A stretch of 64,000 bases of DNA from Thermoplasmata archaeon (GCA_021817605.1 JAKAUN010000015.1:1-64000), one strand, 5' to 3'; numbered from the stretch's first letter, positions 45,537 to 54,977 are shown. Notes: a model not told the origin generated them from the letters alone. A program made the numbers and translations.

Positions 45537-47762
45537 ATGGGGGAGGCGGTCACCCTCCGCGTCGCCGAAGCGTTCCAGCAGGACATCGGCCTCGGGACGG
45601 CGCGTCTGGACGTTCCGACCCGCCAGCGTCTCAAGGTCGGCCTAGGGGACATCGTCGAGATACGCGGCCGCAAGGTTACCCCCGCGATCGTGAGCCGGGC
45701 ACAACCCGATGACGAGGGCAAGGGGGTCGTCCGCATCGAGGCGGTCGTCCGCCGCAACGCGGGAGTGAGCATCGGGGAGCGTATCAGCGTCCAGAGGGTC
45801 GAAGCGCCCAACGCCGACGCGATCACCATCGCCCCGATCTACGCCGGTTCGGCGAGGATGGATCTCGGCCCCGGGCTCGAGAGCTTCGTCTCCAAGGCGC
45901 TCTCGCGACGGCCGTTCGTCCGCGGCGACGTCTTCGTGATCCCGGGGGTCTTCCTGATGGGCGGCTCGCTGCCGTTCATGGTCGTCGCGACCCAGCCCAA
46001 GGGGATCGTCCAGGTCGCCCCCGGCACCGAGGTCACCATCCGCGAGGACACCGTCAGCGAGGCCGAGGTCGCCGCTCCGCGTGTCGCGTACGAGGACATC
46101 GGGGGACTCAAGGAGAAGCTCGGGCGCGTCCGCGAGATGATCGAGCTGCCCCTCAAACATCCGGAGCTGTTCGACCGGCTCGCCATCACCCCTCCGAAGG
46201 GGGTCCTCCTCTACGGGCCCCCCGGGACGGGCAAGACGCTCATCGCCAAGGCCGTCGCCAACGAAGCCGGCGCGCACTTCATCGGCATCCAGGGCCCGGA
46301 GATCATCTCGAAGTACTACGGGGAGAGCGAGAAGGAGCTCCGCGAGAAGTTCGAGGAGGCGGAGAAGAACGCCCCGAGCGTGATCTTCATCGACGAGCTC
46401 GACTCCATCGCCCCCCGCCGGGACGAGGTGGTCGGCGAGGTCGAGCGACGGGTCGTTGCCCAGCTGCTCACCCTCATGGACGGCCTCTCCGGCCGCGGCA
46501 ACGTCATCGTGATCGCCGCGACCAACCGGGAGGAGGCGATCGACCCCGCGCTCCGCCGCCCGGGCCGCTTCGACCGGGAGATCGAAATCGGCGTGCCGAC
46601 CCAGGAGGGGCGGCTGGAGATCCTGCAGATCCACACGCGGGGGATGCCTATCGAGGGCTCGGAGCGCGACCGAGAGCGGGTCCTCAAGGAGCTCTCGGCG
46701 CAGTCGCACGGGTTCGTCGGCGCGGACCTCTCCTCCCTCGCGCGCGAGGCGGCGATGCGGGCCCTGAGGCGCTACCTTCCCGAGATCGACTTCGACCAGC
46801 CGATCCCCATCTCGCTTCTCGAGCGGATGAAGGTGACCGAGGGCGACTTCCGCGAGGCGCTCAAGCAGATCGAGCCGTCGAGCCTTCGGGACGTCGCCGT
46901 CGAGGTCCCGACGACCCGCTGGGAGGAGGTCGGCGGCGTCGAGCGGGTCCGTCGGGTGCTCGAGGAATCGGTTGAGCTGCCGTTCAAGAACCCGCAGGTC
47001 TACCGCCACATCGGCATCGAGCCTCCACGAGGGATCCTCCTCTACGGACCTCCCGGGGTGGGAAAGACGCTCCTCGCGAAGGCGGTCGCGACCGAGAGCC
47101 AGGCGAACTTCATCTCGGTGAAGGGCCCCGAGGTGATGAGCAAGTGGGTCGGCGAGAGCGAGAAGGCGATCCGCATGATCTTCAAGAAGGCCCGTCAGGC
47201 CTCCCCCTCGATCGTCTTCATCGACGAGATCGACTCGATCGCCCCGCGACGGGGATTCCAGACCTCGAGCGGGGTTACGGAAAGGATCGTCAACCAGCTG
47301 CTCACCTCCATCGACGGGCTCGAGACCCTCGAGCGCGTCCTGGTCATCGCCGCGACCAACCGCCCCGACATCGTCGACGAGGCGCTCCTTAGGACCGGGA
47401 GGTTCGACCGCCTGCTCTACGTCGAGCCCCCTGACGCCGCCGGGCGGCTCGAGATCCTCACGGTCCATACCGCGAAAATGCCTCTGGCCGACGACGTCGA
47501 CCTCGCGCAGCTCGCTTCCCGGACGGAGGGATTCGTCGGCAGCGACCTCGCCGCCCTCTGCCGCGAGGCAGGGCTCACCGCGATCCGCGAGAACCTCAAG
47601 GCCGCGAAGGTGACCCGGGCGCACTTCGAGGCGGCGCTCAAGCAGGTGCGCAGCTCCTGTGAGCCCGAGAACCTCCGGTTCTACGAGGAGTTCGAGAAGC
47701 ACCTCCAGCGGGACCGCTCCGCTCGGCGACGCGAGGAGCCGGTCCAGGCGATCTACCGCTAG
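45537..47762 (+). CDS. CDC48/VCP family AAA+ ATPase (VAT)
   Basis: A 741-residue hexameric unfoldase. An N-terminal double-psi barrel domain occupies about residues 1-180. D1 has Walker [13 protein letters not shown], Walker [14 protein letters not shown] and the arginine-finger region [13 protein letters not shown]2 has Walker [13 protein letters not shown] and Walker [15 protein letters not shown]. The end, [10 protein letters not shown], includes the hydrophobic-Tyr-x type tail that engages the proteasome. It feeds substrates to the 20S proteasome, whose beta gene is at 31.7 kb. It starts at ATG 45537. Confidence 0.97.
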   Translation: MGEAVTLRVAEAFQQDIGLGTARLDVPTRQRLKVGLGDIVEIRGRKVTPAIVSRAQPDDEGKGVVRIEAVVRRNAGVSIGERISVQRVEAPNADAITIAPIYAGSARMDLGPGLESFVSKALSRRPFVRGDVFVIPGVFLMGGSLPFMVVATQPKGIVQVAPGTEVTIREDTVSEAEVAAPRVAYEDIGGLKEKLGRVREMIELPLKHPELFDRLAITPPKGVLLYGPPGTGKTLIAKAVANEAGAHFIGIQGPEIISKYYGESEKELREKFEEAEKNAPSVIFIDELDSIAPRRDEVVGEVERRVVAQLLTLMDGLSGRGNVIVIAATNREEAIDPALRRPGRFDREIEIGVPTQEGRLEILQIHTRGMPIEGSERDRERVLKELSAQSHGFVGADLSSLAREAAMRALRRYLPEIDFDQPIPISLLERMKVTEGDFREALKQIEPSSLRDVAVEVPTTRWEEVGGVERVRRVLEESVELPFKNPQVYRHIGIEPPRGILLYGPPGVGKTLLAKAVATESQANFISVKGPEVMSKWVGESEKAIRMIFKKARQASPSIVFIDEIDSIAPRRGFQTSSGVTERIVNQLLTSIDGLETLERVLVIAATNRPDIVDEALLRTGRFDRLLYVEPPDAAGRLEILTVHTAKMPLADDVDLAQLASRTEGFVGSDLAALCREAGLTAIRENLKAAKVTRAHFEAALKQVRSSCEPENLRFYEEFEKHLQRDRSARRREEPVQAIYR

Positions 47763-47803
47763 CGTTCTTCGCCGCCGGCGAGAACCGCCGTGCTCGCCCG
47801 AGC

Positions 47804-47814
47804 AATCTATAAGT
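47804..47814 (+). promoter_or_regulatory. TATA box of the large surface protein gene
   Basis: AATCTATAAGT is a strong TATA-like element about 60 nt before the GTG start at 47871, predicting a leader of about 35 nt that carries a GGGAGAA ribosome binding site. Confidence 0.65.
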
Positions 47815-47870
47815 AAGGGGGCTAAGTTCGGCGCGCCGCCCTCGGTAACGAGGGTAAGAATGCGGGAGAA

Positions 47871-50800
47871 GTGAATCCGTTGCTACGACACGCGTACCGC
47901 GCCGCGACGTGGGTGCTCGTGGTCGTCGTGCTGGCGAGCTCGCTGGCCGCCCTCACGGGCGCCGCCCGGGCCGCCTCCACGACGAACTACGTGTTGACCG
48001 GTTATGTCGACCAGCCTGGAAAATCGGCACCTCCGGTGCCTGCCGGCGTCACCGTCGACCTGGTCTCCCGCGCCACGGGGGCGGTGTACACTGCGGCCGT
48101 CACCGGCAGCGGTGGACAATTCAGCTTCACGAGCAAGAGCACCGCGGGTGCCCTCGCTCCGGGCTACTGGTCGGTCTTCGTTCCGCCCGTCGCGAACGTG
48201 ACCCTGACCGGCTGCAAGCCGTGCGCGGTCCTCCCGGCGGACCAGAACCCGACCTACGCGTACTACAACACTACCCAGCTCACGAGCTCGAGCTACTCGA
48301 CCTCGATCAGTGGGGTCTCGGTCCTGCCCTACAACGCCACCCTCAAGGGGACCGTCACCCAGGCCTCAAGCAGCGTTCAGGGCGCCTCGGTGCACCTGCT
48401 CGCCCCGAAGTACGCCGGTCTCGTGCTCGCCAACAACACCACGAACTCGACGGGCACCTTCACGCTCAACGTGCCGTTCAGCACCAAGATCACCGGTGGG
48501 CCGTGGGTGCTCCAGGTGACGCATGTTTCCGGCGCGGACGTCTTCTCCAACACGAGCTCCCTCGCCATCACGTCCCGCACCCCGCCGGCGGTCACGCCGG
48601 TGCTGAAGTCGTTCCAGATCTCCGGCCATATCGTCTCGAAGGCGACCGGCCAGCCGGTCCCCACCAGCGGCAACGCGACGATGTTCGACCCCACCAACGG
48701 GTTCCTCTACACGGTCCCGACGGCCGCGGGGGGCTACTACAGCTTCTCGAGCTATCTGGCGAACTTCAAGACCGGAGCGCAGAGCTTCGACGTGATCGGG
48801 TCGGCCCGAGGCTACCAGACCGGAGGGTTCGTCCAGACGGTCGCCTCGCCGTCCGTGGTCGCGCACAACGTCACCGTACTGCCTCTCACCTCCGCGGAGA
48901 TGGGGGCGTGGCGCACGACCCTCAACCTCTCCGCCATCAACATCACCACCGGCAAGGGCAACCTCCTCGTCTCGACGGTCGCCTCGCTGGGCAACAACAC
49001 GGTTCTCCCCGGCCTGCCGAACGGCACGGTGGGGCAGCTCTGGGCGCAGCTCGGACTTGACTTCAACCACACCCTGAGCTTCCCGGCGTCCAAGTTCCCG
49101 GCCTTCGAGTCGTGGGTCAGCTCCTCGGGTCCGTTCTTCCCGGCGGTCCAGGCGCTCGCCACGATTAACGGTACGGGGTTCGTGCTGCCGTCCAAGCTCC
49201 CGCTGCCGACGTTCACCGTGCCGGCCTGCTCGCCGTCCTGCGGGCCCACGAGCTCCGCGGCGCTCGCCTACAACTGGAGCACGAGCTACGCGCTCAACGG
49301 CACGATCCCGAAGAGCGGGCACAGCTACACCCTCTCGTTCCGCTTCGCGCACCCGTCGTACAGCTCGGACGTGTACAACTACACGGTCGTCCTGCCGGCG
49401 GGCTACGCCCTCTCCGCGGGGACCACCGCCCCGGCCCACGCCAAGCTCGTGGGCTCTGGCCCGGGCGGAACGTGGACGAGCTTCACGCTCGTGTCGCTGC
49501 CCAGCGCTACGAGCTCCGCGACCGCGACCTTCAACATCGTCAAGACCGCGGGTCTGAGCGCGATCGTCAACATCTCGGCCAAGGAGTTCTACTTCTCCCA
49601 CCTCAACGTCAACAACTCGACCCGGGGCTCCTACACGGTCGTCCTCGCCGCCGGGGAGAATGCCACGTTCAGCGCCGCGAACTCGATCTTCCCGACAGGG
49701 ACCAACGGGACGTCGTTCACCTGGAACTTCGGCGACAGCACCCAGAAGACCGTCACGACGCTGACCACCAACCACACCTACACCGCGGCGAACGGAACGA
49801 ACCCGTGGGTCGGCTCGCTCACGATCATCGGCTCGGGGGGCCACACCAGCACGACCGCCTTCAAGGTCTGGATCCTCTCGACGGCGCCGGTGGCGAAGAT
49901 CTCCACGAACGCGAGCAGCGCGTGGAAGAAGCCGGGCTACCTGTTCGTCCCGTGGGGGACCTCGCTACGCATCAACGCCGCGCAGTCGACCGTCACGGCA
50001 CCGAACGTCCTCGCGATCGCCTCGTTCAAGCTCACCGCGAAGAACTTCACCCAGACCCGCAACAACTCGGTGGCCCAGGGAGCCAAGTTCGACGCGAACT
50101 GGGCGGTCTCCTTCGGCGGCGGGACCAAGGCAGGAGCAGGTCGCTACGTCGAGTTCTCCACGCTCCTCATCAACGGCACCCACCCGACCGTCAGCGGCTG
50201 GGGCTGGGTCTACTACCTCAACCTCACCGTCTGGTCGGGGGTCGGCACCTCGTCCACGGCCACCGCGGTCATCCTCGTGAACGACACGCAGAAACCGGTG
50301 GCGTCCATCGAGCTCGACAACGCGGCGGGCGTCGTGATCCCCTCGAGCGGCCTGGTCGAGCAGAAGAACGGCTCGGCGCTCGTGCAGCTCAACGGGGGAG
50401 GGTCGAGCGACGGCGGCAACGGCTCGATCGTCGCCTACAACTGGATGATCACCCTCAAGGGCAACACCTCGTTCCCGACCAAGTACGCGAACGAGACCAA
50501 GGTGAAGCCGAACGGCAAGTACCCGAGCTTCTGGCTCACCTCTCAGACCAAGCCGTACAACGTCACCCTCACCGTGATGGACGAGAACGGCAACAAGGCG
50601 AAGACCTCGAAGACCCTCGCCGTCTCGAAGAACGCGACCCTCCGCCCGATCATGGAGGCGGCGAACCTCACCGGCCCGGCGTCGGTGAGCGAGGGATCGA
50701 GCTACACCTACTGGGTGAACATCACCAACGGCGGCGGAGCGAAGGCGATCGCCGACAACGTCACGGTCACCTTCTACGTGCGGGCGCCCAGCGGGACCGG

Positions 50801-51257
50801 GCCCAAGACGACCATCGCGGGCAGTCCTGCTTCCGTGGTCTACTACGGCTACTCCAACAACTCGAGCAACGCCACGGTCAACGCGACCCCCCTGACCAGC
50901 ACCAACGGCGTGCTCCCCACGCTCCACACGGGTCTCACCGTTCGGGCCCAGATCACCTGGAACCCGTCCAAGTCCGGCTCCTACGTGCTCTACGCGAACG
51001 TCACCGCAACCAACGAGTTCGCCGGGGACTACGGGACGACCAACGTCGCCAGCACCCCGGTGTCGGTGAAGGCGAACCCGACCACCCAGTACATCGAGTA
51101 CGGGGCGGTAGCCGGCGGGGCGATCGTCGTGATCGCGGTCCTGGTCCTCTACTGGCGCCGGCGCACCCGCCGGGCCACCGCGCCCAAGACGACGACGGGG
51201 CGGGGCGGCCTCGAGCGCGGCGGTAAGCGCGACGAGGACGAAGAAGAAGGGGCCTAA
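47871..51257 (+). CDS. Large secreted surface protein with PKD-like and Ig-like domains and C-terminal membrane anchor
   Basis: A 1128-residue exported protein. A signal peptide (TWVLVVVVLASSLAALTG) is cleaved before AASTTNYVL. Carboxypeptidase-regulatory/CNA-B-like repeats follow (LTGYVDQPGKSAPP..., SISGVSVLPYNATLKGTV, SGHIVSKATGQPVP). A PKD-like domain is seen near residue 610 (SFTWNFGDSTQ), with further Ig-like segments after. A transmembrane helix, AVAGGAIVVIAVLVLYW, and a basic then acidic tail end it. Composition is rich in Thr, Ser, Asn and Gly, with very many N-x-S/T sites, so it is likely heavily N-glycosylated, a surface-layer or adhesion protein. The GTG at 47871 has a fitting ribosome site. 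Confidence 0.85.
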   Translation: MNPLLRHAYRAATWVLVVVVLASSLAALTGAARAASTTNYVLTGYVDQPGKSAPPVPAGVTVDLVSRATGAVYTAAVTGSGGQFSFTSKSTAGALAPGYWSVFVPPVANVTLTGCKPCAVLPADQNPTYAYYNTTQLTSSSYSTSISGVSVLPYNATLKGTVTQASSSVQGASVHLLAPKYAGLVLANNTTNSTGTFTLNVPFSTKITGGPWVLQVTHVSGADVFSNTSSLAITSRTPPAVTPVLKSFQISGHIVSKATGQPVPTSGNATMFDPTNGFLYTVPTAAGGYYSFSSYLANFKTGAQSFDVIGSARGYQTGGFVQTVASPSVVAHNVTVLPLTSAEMGAWRTTLNLSAINITTGKGNLLVSTVASLGNNTVLPGLPNGTVGQLWAQLGLDFNHTLSFPASKFPAFESWVSSSGPFFPAVQALATINGTGFVLPSKLPLPTFTVPACSPSCGPTSSAALAYNWSTSYALNGTIPKSGHSYTLSFRFAHPSYSSDVYNYTVVLPAGYALSAGTTAPAHAKLVGSGPGGTWTSFTLVSLPSATSSATATFNIVKTAGLSAIVNISAKEFYFSHLNVNNSTRGSYTVVLAAGENATFSAANSIFPTGTNGTSFTWNFGDSTQKTVTTLTTNHTYTAANGTNPWVGSLTIIGSGGHTSTTAFKVWILSTAPVAKISTNASSAWKKPGYLFVPWGTSLRINAAQSTVTAPNVLAIASFKLTAKNFTQTRNNSVAQGAKFDANWAVSFGGGTKAGAGRYVEFSTLLINGTHPTVSGWGWVYYLNLTVWSGVGTSSTATAVILVNDTQKPVASIELDNAAGVVIPSSGLVEQKNGSALVQLNGGGSSDGGNGSIVAYNWMITLKGNTSFPTKYANETKVKPNGKYPSFWLTSQTKPYNVTLTVMDENGNKAKTSKTLAVSKNATLRPIMEAANLTGPASVSEGSSYTYWVNITNGGGAKAIADNVTVTFYVRAPSGTGPKTTIAGSPASVVYYGYSNNSSNATVNATPLTSTNGVLPTLHTGLTVRAQITWNPSKSGSYVLYANVTATNEFAGDYGTTNVASTPVSVKANPTTQYIEYGAVAGGAIVVIAVLVLYWRRRTRRATAPKTTTGRGGLERGGKRDEDEEEGA

Positions 51258-51483
51258 CGGGGCGACCCGCGCCTTCTCGCCGTCTCCTCCGAGGGAGGGG
51301 AAGGCGACCGTCCTCCGCCCGCCGAGCGGGCGGGGGATGGCAACCTTTTCCGGGGGTCCCGGGAGGACAAACGACGGACTCGGAGCCGTACGCCCAAGAG
51401 GGCCACGGTCCCGTACCACGTGGATCGGGACGCAGCGATCCTGCTCTCAGCCCCGCCGGGCGAAGGGAACGGAGGACCCGGGC
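51258..51483. other. Convergent intergenic region with GC hairpins
   Basis: No gene is recognisable on either strand. It holds a 7-bp hairpin CCGCCCG-CCGAG-CGGGCGG at 51315-51333, followed by CCTTTTCC, a plausible transcription end for the surface protein gene. A 24-bp near-palindrome (GTCCCG...CCACGTGG...CGGGAC) lies at 51408-51431. No T-loop (TTCRA) is present, so it is not a tRNA. Confidence 0.45.
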
Positions 51484-51681
51484 TCAGCCGTAGGGGCCGA
51501 CCTCGTCCAGGAGGTCGACATGGGAGAGGAGCATCCTTCGGCAGCAGTAGCGCTGGAGCCCGAGGGCATCAAAGACCGCCCCGGCGGGCTCGCCGCGCAT
51601 CGTCCGCTCGCGGTACTCGTCCCAGTGCTGGCCGATGACCGCCCCGCAGGTGAAGCAGCGGACAGGCACCATCATCGTCAC
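51484..51681 (-). CDS. rpoN: DNA-directed RNA polymerase subunit N (Rpo10)
   Basis: A zinc-binding RNAP subunit of about 65 residues, homologous to RPB10. The signature VPVRCFTCGAVI and the second pair RYCCRRMLLSHVDL give the CxxC...CC zinc site. The GTG at 51681 has GGAGGGG 7 nt upstream; the ATGs at 51675 and 51672 would fit family N-termini equally well. It follows rpsI by 16 nt in the usual archaeal order rpl18e-rpl13-rps9-rpoN. rpoK, often next, is not present. Confidence 0.95.
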   Translation of the reverse strand: MTMMVPVRCFTCGAVIGQHWDEYRERTMRGEPAGAVFDALGLQRYCCRRMLLSHVDLLDEVGPYG

Positions 51682-51697
51682 GGTCGTTCCCCTCCAC

Positions 51698-52105
51698 CTA
51701 ACGGTAGGACTTCTGTCGGCGGCTTCGGGCGCCGCGCCCGCCGGGCCGCTTGGGAAGCTTGCGCCGCGGGTCGCTCACGAGCAGCGTACGATCGTAGTGC
51801 TTGAAGGTTTCGCGCAGGCGGTCGTCCTTGAGGTAGGCGATGAGGCCCCGCGCGACGGCGGTCCGGGCCGCAGAGGCCTGCCCGACGACCCCCCCGCCGC
51901 TGGTCCGCACGGTGATGTCGACCGACGAGGCGCGATCGCCGATCATGAGGAGAGGCTCCTGGATCTTGCGCCGGAGCAGGTCCGGCTCGACGAAGTCGAG
52001 CGGCAGCCCGTTGTAGCGGAAGAGGCCCTGGCCCTTGCGGAAGGTCGCGCGGGCGATCGCGGTCTTGCGCTTGCCCGTGGCCAGGACCACCGCGGGGGCC
52101 TTCAC
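51698..52105 (-). CDS. rps9: 30S ribosomal protein S9
   Basis: A 135-residue uS9. The start VVLATGKRKTAIARATFRKG and the GGGVVGQASAARTAVARGLIAY segment are diagnostic. The C-terminal RRKLPKRPGGRGARSRRQKSYR is the basic tail that reaches towards the P-site tRNA. The ATG at 52105 overlaps the rpl13 stop (ATGA-type coupling). The length is standard. Confidence 0.96.
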   Translation of the reverse strand: MKAPAVVLATGKRKTAIARATFRKGQGLFRYNGLPLDFVEPDLLRRKIQEPLLMIGDRASSVDITVRTSGGGVVGQASAARTAVARGLIAYLKDDRLRETFKHYDRTLLVSDPRRKLPKRPGGRGARSRRQKSYR

Positions 52106-52554
52106 AGGCGGGCCCCCAGCAGGCGCGTGATCTCTTCGAGCGTGAGGGGAGGCTCCAGGGTGGGCCCCACCTTGGCAACCGCGATCGTCTCGGCGGTCGC
52201 GCCGGTGAGCTCGGGAGGGACCCCGATGTGCACCTCGAGCCGGGAGAGGGCGATCTTCCCCCGCGTCTTGAGGTGCGGGAGCATCCCCCGGACCGTCCGG
52301 CGGAAGATGCGGTCCGGGTAGCGGGGAAAATGCGGGCCGGAGCGGACCGAGCCGCGCGCGCGGGCCGCCGTGTAGGTGCTGATGACATCGTGGCGGGAAC
52401 CGGTGACGACACTGCGCTCGGCGTGCACGACCACGATCGACTCCCCGTTGAGAAGGCGCTTGGCGATGACGCTCGCCGCGCGTCCGAGGACGAGCCCGCT
52501 CGCATCGACCACGGTCGCCGCGGGACCGGTGGGCTCTTTGGGCGTTTCAGGCAA
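52102..52554 (-). CDS. rpl13: 50S ribosomal protein L13
   Basis: A 150-residue uL13. VVDASGLVLGRAASVIAKRLLNGE at the N-terminus and the FPRYPDRIFRRTVRGMLPHLKTRGKIAL core are typical. It starts at ATG 52554, overlapping the end of rpl18e by 8 nt. The last 20 residues follow the archaeal pattern (LEEITRLLGARL). Confidence 0.95.
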   Translation of the reverse strand: MPETPKEPTGPAATVVDASGLVLGRAASVIAKRLLNGESIVVVHAERSVVTGSRHDVISTYTAARARGSVRSGPHFPRYPDRIFRRTVRGMLPHLKTRGKIALSRLEVHIGVPPELTGATAETIAVAKVGPTLEPPLTLEEITRLLGARL

Positions 52555-52912
52555 GGAGCCGCACCCCCGTCCCGTCCGGATGGGCCTTCACCAGTTCGGC
52601 CAGCGTAAGCGCGCTCCCGCCGGCCGCGTGGATCTTGGCACGGGCCTCCGCCGAGTAGGCGAACGCCCCGACCGTGAGATTCTTGGAGAGCGGTCCGTCC
52701 GCGAGAAGCTTGCCCGGGACCGCGATCGTCTCGCCGGCCTCGGCGATCCGCTCGAGCTGGCCCACGTTGAGCGGGGCGGCTCCGTGCCGCGCGCGGGCGA
52801 GCCGATCGGCGACCGCCCGCCAGATCGGCGCCTGGCCCTGCCGTGCGGCCCGCCGGAGCTCGAGCATCAAGTGACTGAGATGGGGGTTACCCTTACGCCG
52901 GCGGCTCGCCAT
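52547..52912 (-). CDS. rpl18e: 50S ribosomal protein L18e
   Basis: A 121-residue eL18. RRRKGNPHLSHLMLELRRAARQ at the start and LNVGQLERIAEAGETIAVPGKLLADG...KNLTVGAFAYSAEA match archaeal L18e. I start it at ATG 52912; the track's upstream start adds 31 residues between promoter and gene. It is the first gene of the operon, with TATA CGCTTATATC about 30 nt upstream. Confidence 0.95.
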   Translation of the reverse strand: MASRRRKGNPHLSHLMLELRRAARQGQAPIWRAVADRLARARHGAAPLNVGQLERIAEAGETIAVPGKLLADGPLSKNLTVGAFAYSAEARAKIHAAGGSALTLAELVKAHPDGTGVRLLA

Positions 52913-52939
52913 TCGCGGGAGGTGCACGACCCGGGCTCG

Positions 52940-52950
52940 CGATATAAGCG
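52940..52950 (-). promoter_or_regulatory. TATA box of the rpl18e operon
   Basis: Minus-strand CGCTTATATCG is centred 33 nt before the rpl18e ATG, predicting a leader shorter than 10 nt. Confidence 0.7.
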
Positions 52951-53060
52951 TTGCCGCGCTCCTCCAAGGACGAAGGGCGCGTCCCCGGGATCCCCGTCGC
53001 GCCACGGCGTCCGCGGTGACCCCTTCTTCCGGCGTGCCGGGACGTTCCTGTTGCCGCCAA

Positions 53061-53071
53061 CGATTAAATAC
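53061..53071 (+). promoter_or_regulatory. TATA box of the PRC-barrel gene
   Basis: CGATTAAATAC is centred about 38 nt before the ATG at 53104. It is divergent from the rpl18e promoter across a 191-bp gap. Confidence 0.65.
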
Positions 53072-53103
53072 GCGCCCCCGCCAAAGGCGCTCGAGGCGCC
53101 GCG

Positions 53104-53346
53104 ATGCGCAAGTTCCTTACCGAGCTCCGGGGAAAGACGGTGATGACCAACGATGGCCAGATCCTGGGGATGATCGACAACTTCGTCGTCGACACCCTGA
53201 GCGGTGGCATCGCGCACGTCCTCGTCACGCCGAGCGAGGACGTCGAGCAGCGCCTGTTCCAGAGCGACGCGTCGGGCCGGCTGGTGCTCCCCTTCAAGAG
53301 CATGCGCGCGGTCAAGGACGTTGTCGTGATGGACATTGGGAAGTGA
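53104..53346 (+). CDS. PRC-barrel domain protein
   Basis: An 80-residue small beta-barrel protein. The pattern GKTVMTNDGQILGMIDNFVVDTLSGGIAHVLV and the VLPFKSMRAVKDVVVMDI ending is the typical archaeal stand-alone PRC barrel. These are found beside division and RNA-processing genes. The role is not known; in some archaea PRC-barrel proteins take part in cell division (CdpB). It overlaps the start of the glycosyltransferase gene by 11 nt. Confidence 0.88.
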   Translation: MRKFLTELRGKTVMTNDGQILGMIDNFVVDTLSGGIAHVLVTPSEDVEQRLFQSDASGRLVLPFKSMRAVKDVVVMDIGK

Positions 53347-54181
53347 CGGTTCGGGACGGCCGTTCGTCTCCATTGTAATCACCGTCCGCAACGAGGAGCA
53401 GCACATCGCCCAGCTCCTCGAGAGCCTCGCTCTCCAGGAGCCGCCGTTCGAGATCGTCCTGGTAGACGCGAACAGCCGCGACGCGACGGTGCCCCTCGCG
53501 GAGGCGTTCGCCGCCAAGCACCCGGGGCTGCTGCGCATCGTTGCACGGCCGAGCTCCCGCGGCGGCGGCCGCAACATCGGGGTCCGGGAGGCGCGAGGCG
53601 ACTTCGTGGCGTTCATCGACGGCGACTGCTTCGCCGATTCGGCCTGGCTCGCCGCCCTCCGCGACCACGCGGGCTCCCGCGCCGTGGTCGCCGGACAGAC
53701 CGTGACCGTCGGCAAGCCGCGCTACGGGGCGCTCGAGCGCGTCGAGCTCTTCCAGGGGGGCTACGACGTCACCTACCCGTCCTGCAACCTGCTCTACCCG
53801 CGCTCGCTCTTCGCGGAGCTCGACGGGTTCGACACTCGCTTCATCACCGCCGAGGACATCGACCTCAACCTGCGGGCCGTCCAGCACGGCGCCTCGATCG
53901 TCTACGACGAGCGCGCCGTCGTCTTCCACCACATGCGAGGCAACTTCGTCCGGTTCCTCTACCAGGCGTTCTGGAACGGCTACGGACGCAAGCAGCTCAC
54001 CGAGAAGCACGGCAACCTCTGGGTGCGCTATCGGCTCCGCCGCCTACTCGCCGGCCAGAAGGGGTTCATCTCCTGGGCGCGCCTGGTCGCCGCCCTCGGC
54101 GGCTACGCCTTCCGCGTAATCAAGGGCCGATCGAGCCCGATGCAACCGGTCGCCTCGCCCGGAGCCCCTTCCGAGGGCTAG
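53336..54181 (+). CDS. Glycosyltransferase family 2
   Basis: A 281-residue GT-A fold transferase. VSIVITVRNEEQHIAQLLESL near the N-terminus binds nucleotide, VAFIDGDC is the DxD-type metal motif, and FDTRFITAEDIDLNLR contains the ED catalytic region. The C-terminal 70 residues are basic with amphipathic helices, so it may be membrane-associated without a clear transmembrane helix. The only in-frame start is TTG 53336, overlapping the PRC gene end. The sugar and acceptor are unknown. Confidence 0.85.
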   Translation: MGSDGSGRPFVSIVITVRNEEQHIAQLLESLALQEPPFEIVLVDANSRDATVPLAEAFAAKHPGLLRIVARPSSRGGGRNIGVREARGDFVAFIDGDCFADSAWLAALRDHAGSRAVVAGQTVTVGKPRYGALERVELFQGGYDVTYPSCNLLYPRSLFAELDGFDTRFITAEDIDLNLRAVQHGASIVYDERAVVFHHMRGNFVRFLYQAFWNGYGRKQLTEKHGNLWVRYRLRRLLAGQKGFISWARLVAALGGYAFRVIKGRSSPMQPVASPGAPSEG

Positions 54182-54196
54182 CTGCGGGTGGGCCCG

Positions 54197-54556
54197 CTAG
54201 TTCGCGCGGAGGAGCTCGGCGACCTTCGCGACCTCGTCCAGGACGCGGTCGACCTCTGCCGACTGGTCGACGACGGCGACGAGGAGCGCTTTCTTGCCGC
54301 TGCCCACGATGATCGTCTTGGAGTCCGGACCGTCCACCACGATGCGCTCGGGCGGAGAGCGGTTGAGCTCGGTGTTGGCGGTCGCCGCCGCTCCGAGGAT
54401 CGTCGCGCACATGATGGCGAAGGTCTCCGTGTAGACCCCGGTCGGCACGTCCGCGTAGAGCACGAGGCCGTCCCGCGAGACGAGGGCAGTGGCGATCCCT
54501 GCGATGCGGCTCTTGAGCTCCTTGATCACGGCGCCGACGTTGCCCGAGGCCATCAC
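54197..54556 (-). CDS. Roadblock/LC7 domain protein
   Basis: A 119-residue small alpha-beta protein of the roadblock/longin-like family. The pattern IKELKSRIAGIATALVSRDGLVLYADVP ... GAAATANTELNR ... ERIVVDGPDSKTIIVGSGKKALLVAVV is diagnostic. Such proteins partner small GTPases or two-component-type regulators. It starts at GTG 54556 or ATG 54553 (GGGGAG upstream suits both). It is encoded 13 nt after the V4R gene, so the two are one operon. Confidence 0.88.
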   Translation of the reverse strand: MMASGNVGAVIKELKSRIAGIATALVSRDGLVLYADVPTGVYTETFAIMCATILGAAATANTELNRSPPERIVVDGPDSKTIIVGSGKKALLVAVVDQSAEVDRVLDEVAKVAELLRAN

Positions 54557-54569
54557 GGCAGTTCTCCCC

Positions 54570-54977
54570 TCACAGGTCCTCGACTCGGAAGCGGCATTCC
54601 TTCTGTCCGGTGCTGGCGCACGCCTCCTCGGTGCATTTGACGCGCTCCCCCTTAAAGCGTTCGTAGAACTCGCGCAGGATCCCCCGCAGGCGGTGGCAGG
54701 TCGCGATGTCGCTCGGGGTGACCTCGATCGACCCGCGCGCGACGACCTCGTGGTCGGAGAACGCGATCTCCTCGACCCATCCGCGCTCGACCAGGATCTT
54801 GCCGGCGCGCTCGAAGAAGTGCGCCCGATCCTTGAGGGCCTCCTCGGCCATGTTGCCGCCGATCACCGAGCCTTCCTTGAAGAACAGGCCGTGGCAGGCG
54901 TGCGACATCACTCCCTCGTAGAGCTCCTTGATCTGGCGGAGCTCGGTCTGGTCGATCTTGAGCTGGCGTAGCGGCAT
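54570..54977 (-). CDS. V4R (4-vinyl reductase) domain protein
   Basis: A 135-residue V4R-fold protein, a small-molecule or metal-binding domain. YEGVMSHACHGLFFKEGSVIGGNMAEEAL, with central AGKILVERGWVEEI and a final CTEEACASTGQKECRFRV, provide conserved cysteines that may bind a metal. I start it at ATG 54977 because a TATA box (CTTTTTATAGG) lies about 31 nt upstream; the ORF-track start runs into the HAD gene. It is paired with the roadblock gene, suggesting a sensor-regulator couple. Confidence 0.85.
   Translation of the reverse strand: MPLRQLKIDQTELRQIKELYEGVMSHACHGLFFKEGSVIGGNMAEEALKDRAHFFERAGKILVERGWVEEIAFSDHEVVARGSIEVTPSDIATCHRLRGILREFYERFKGERVKCTEEACASTGQKECRFRVEDL

Noticed and set aside
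48366-49844. 492-aa minus-strand ORF inside the surface protein
   Set aside because: Arg/Glu/Gly-rich antisense shadow. The plus-strand protein has a signal peptide and anchor and is clearly the real gene.
51258-51483. Possible tRNA or RpoK gene between the surface protein and rpoN
   Set aside because: No T-loop sequence is present on either strand, and no RpoK-like motif can be read in any minus-strand frame.
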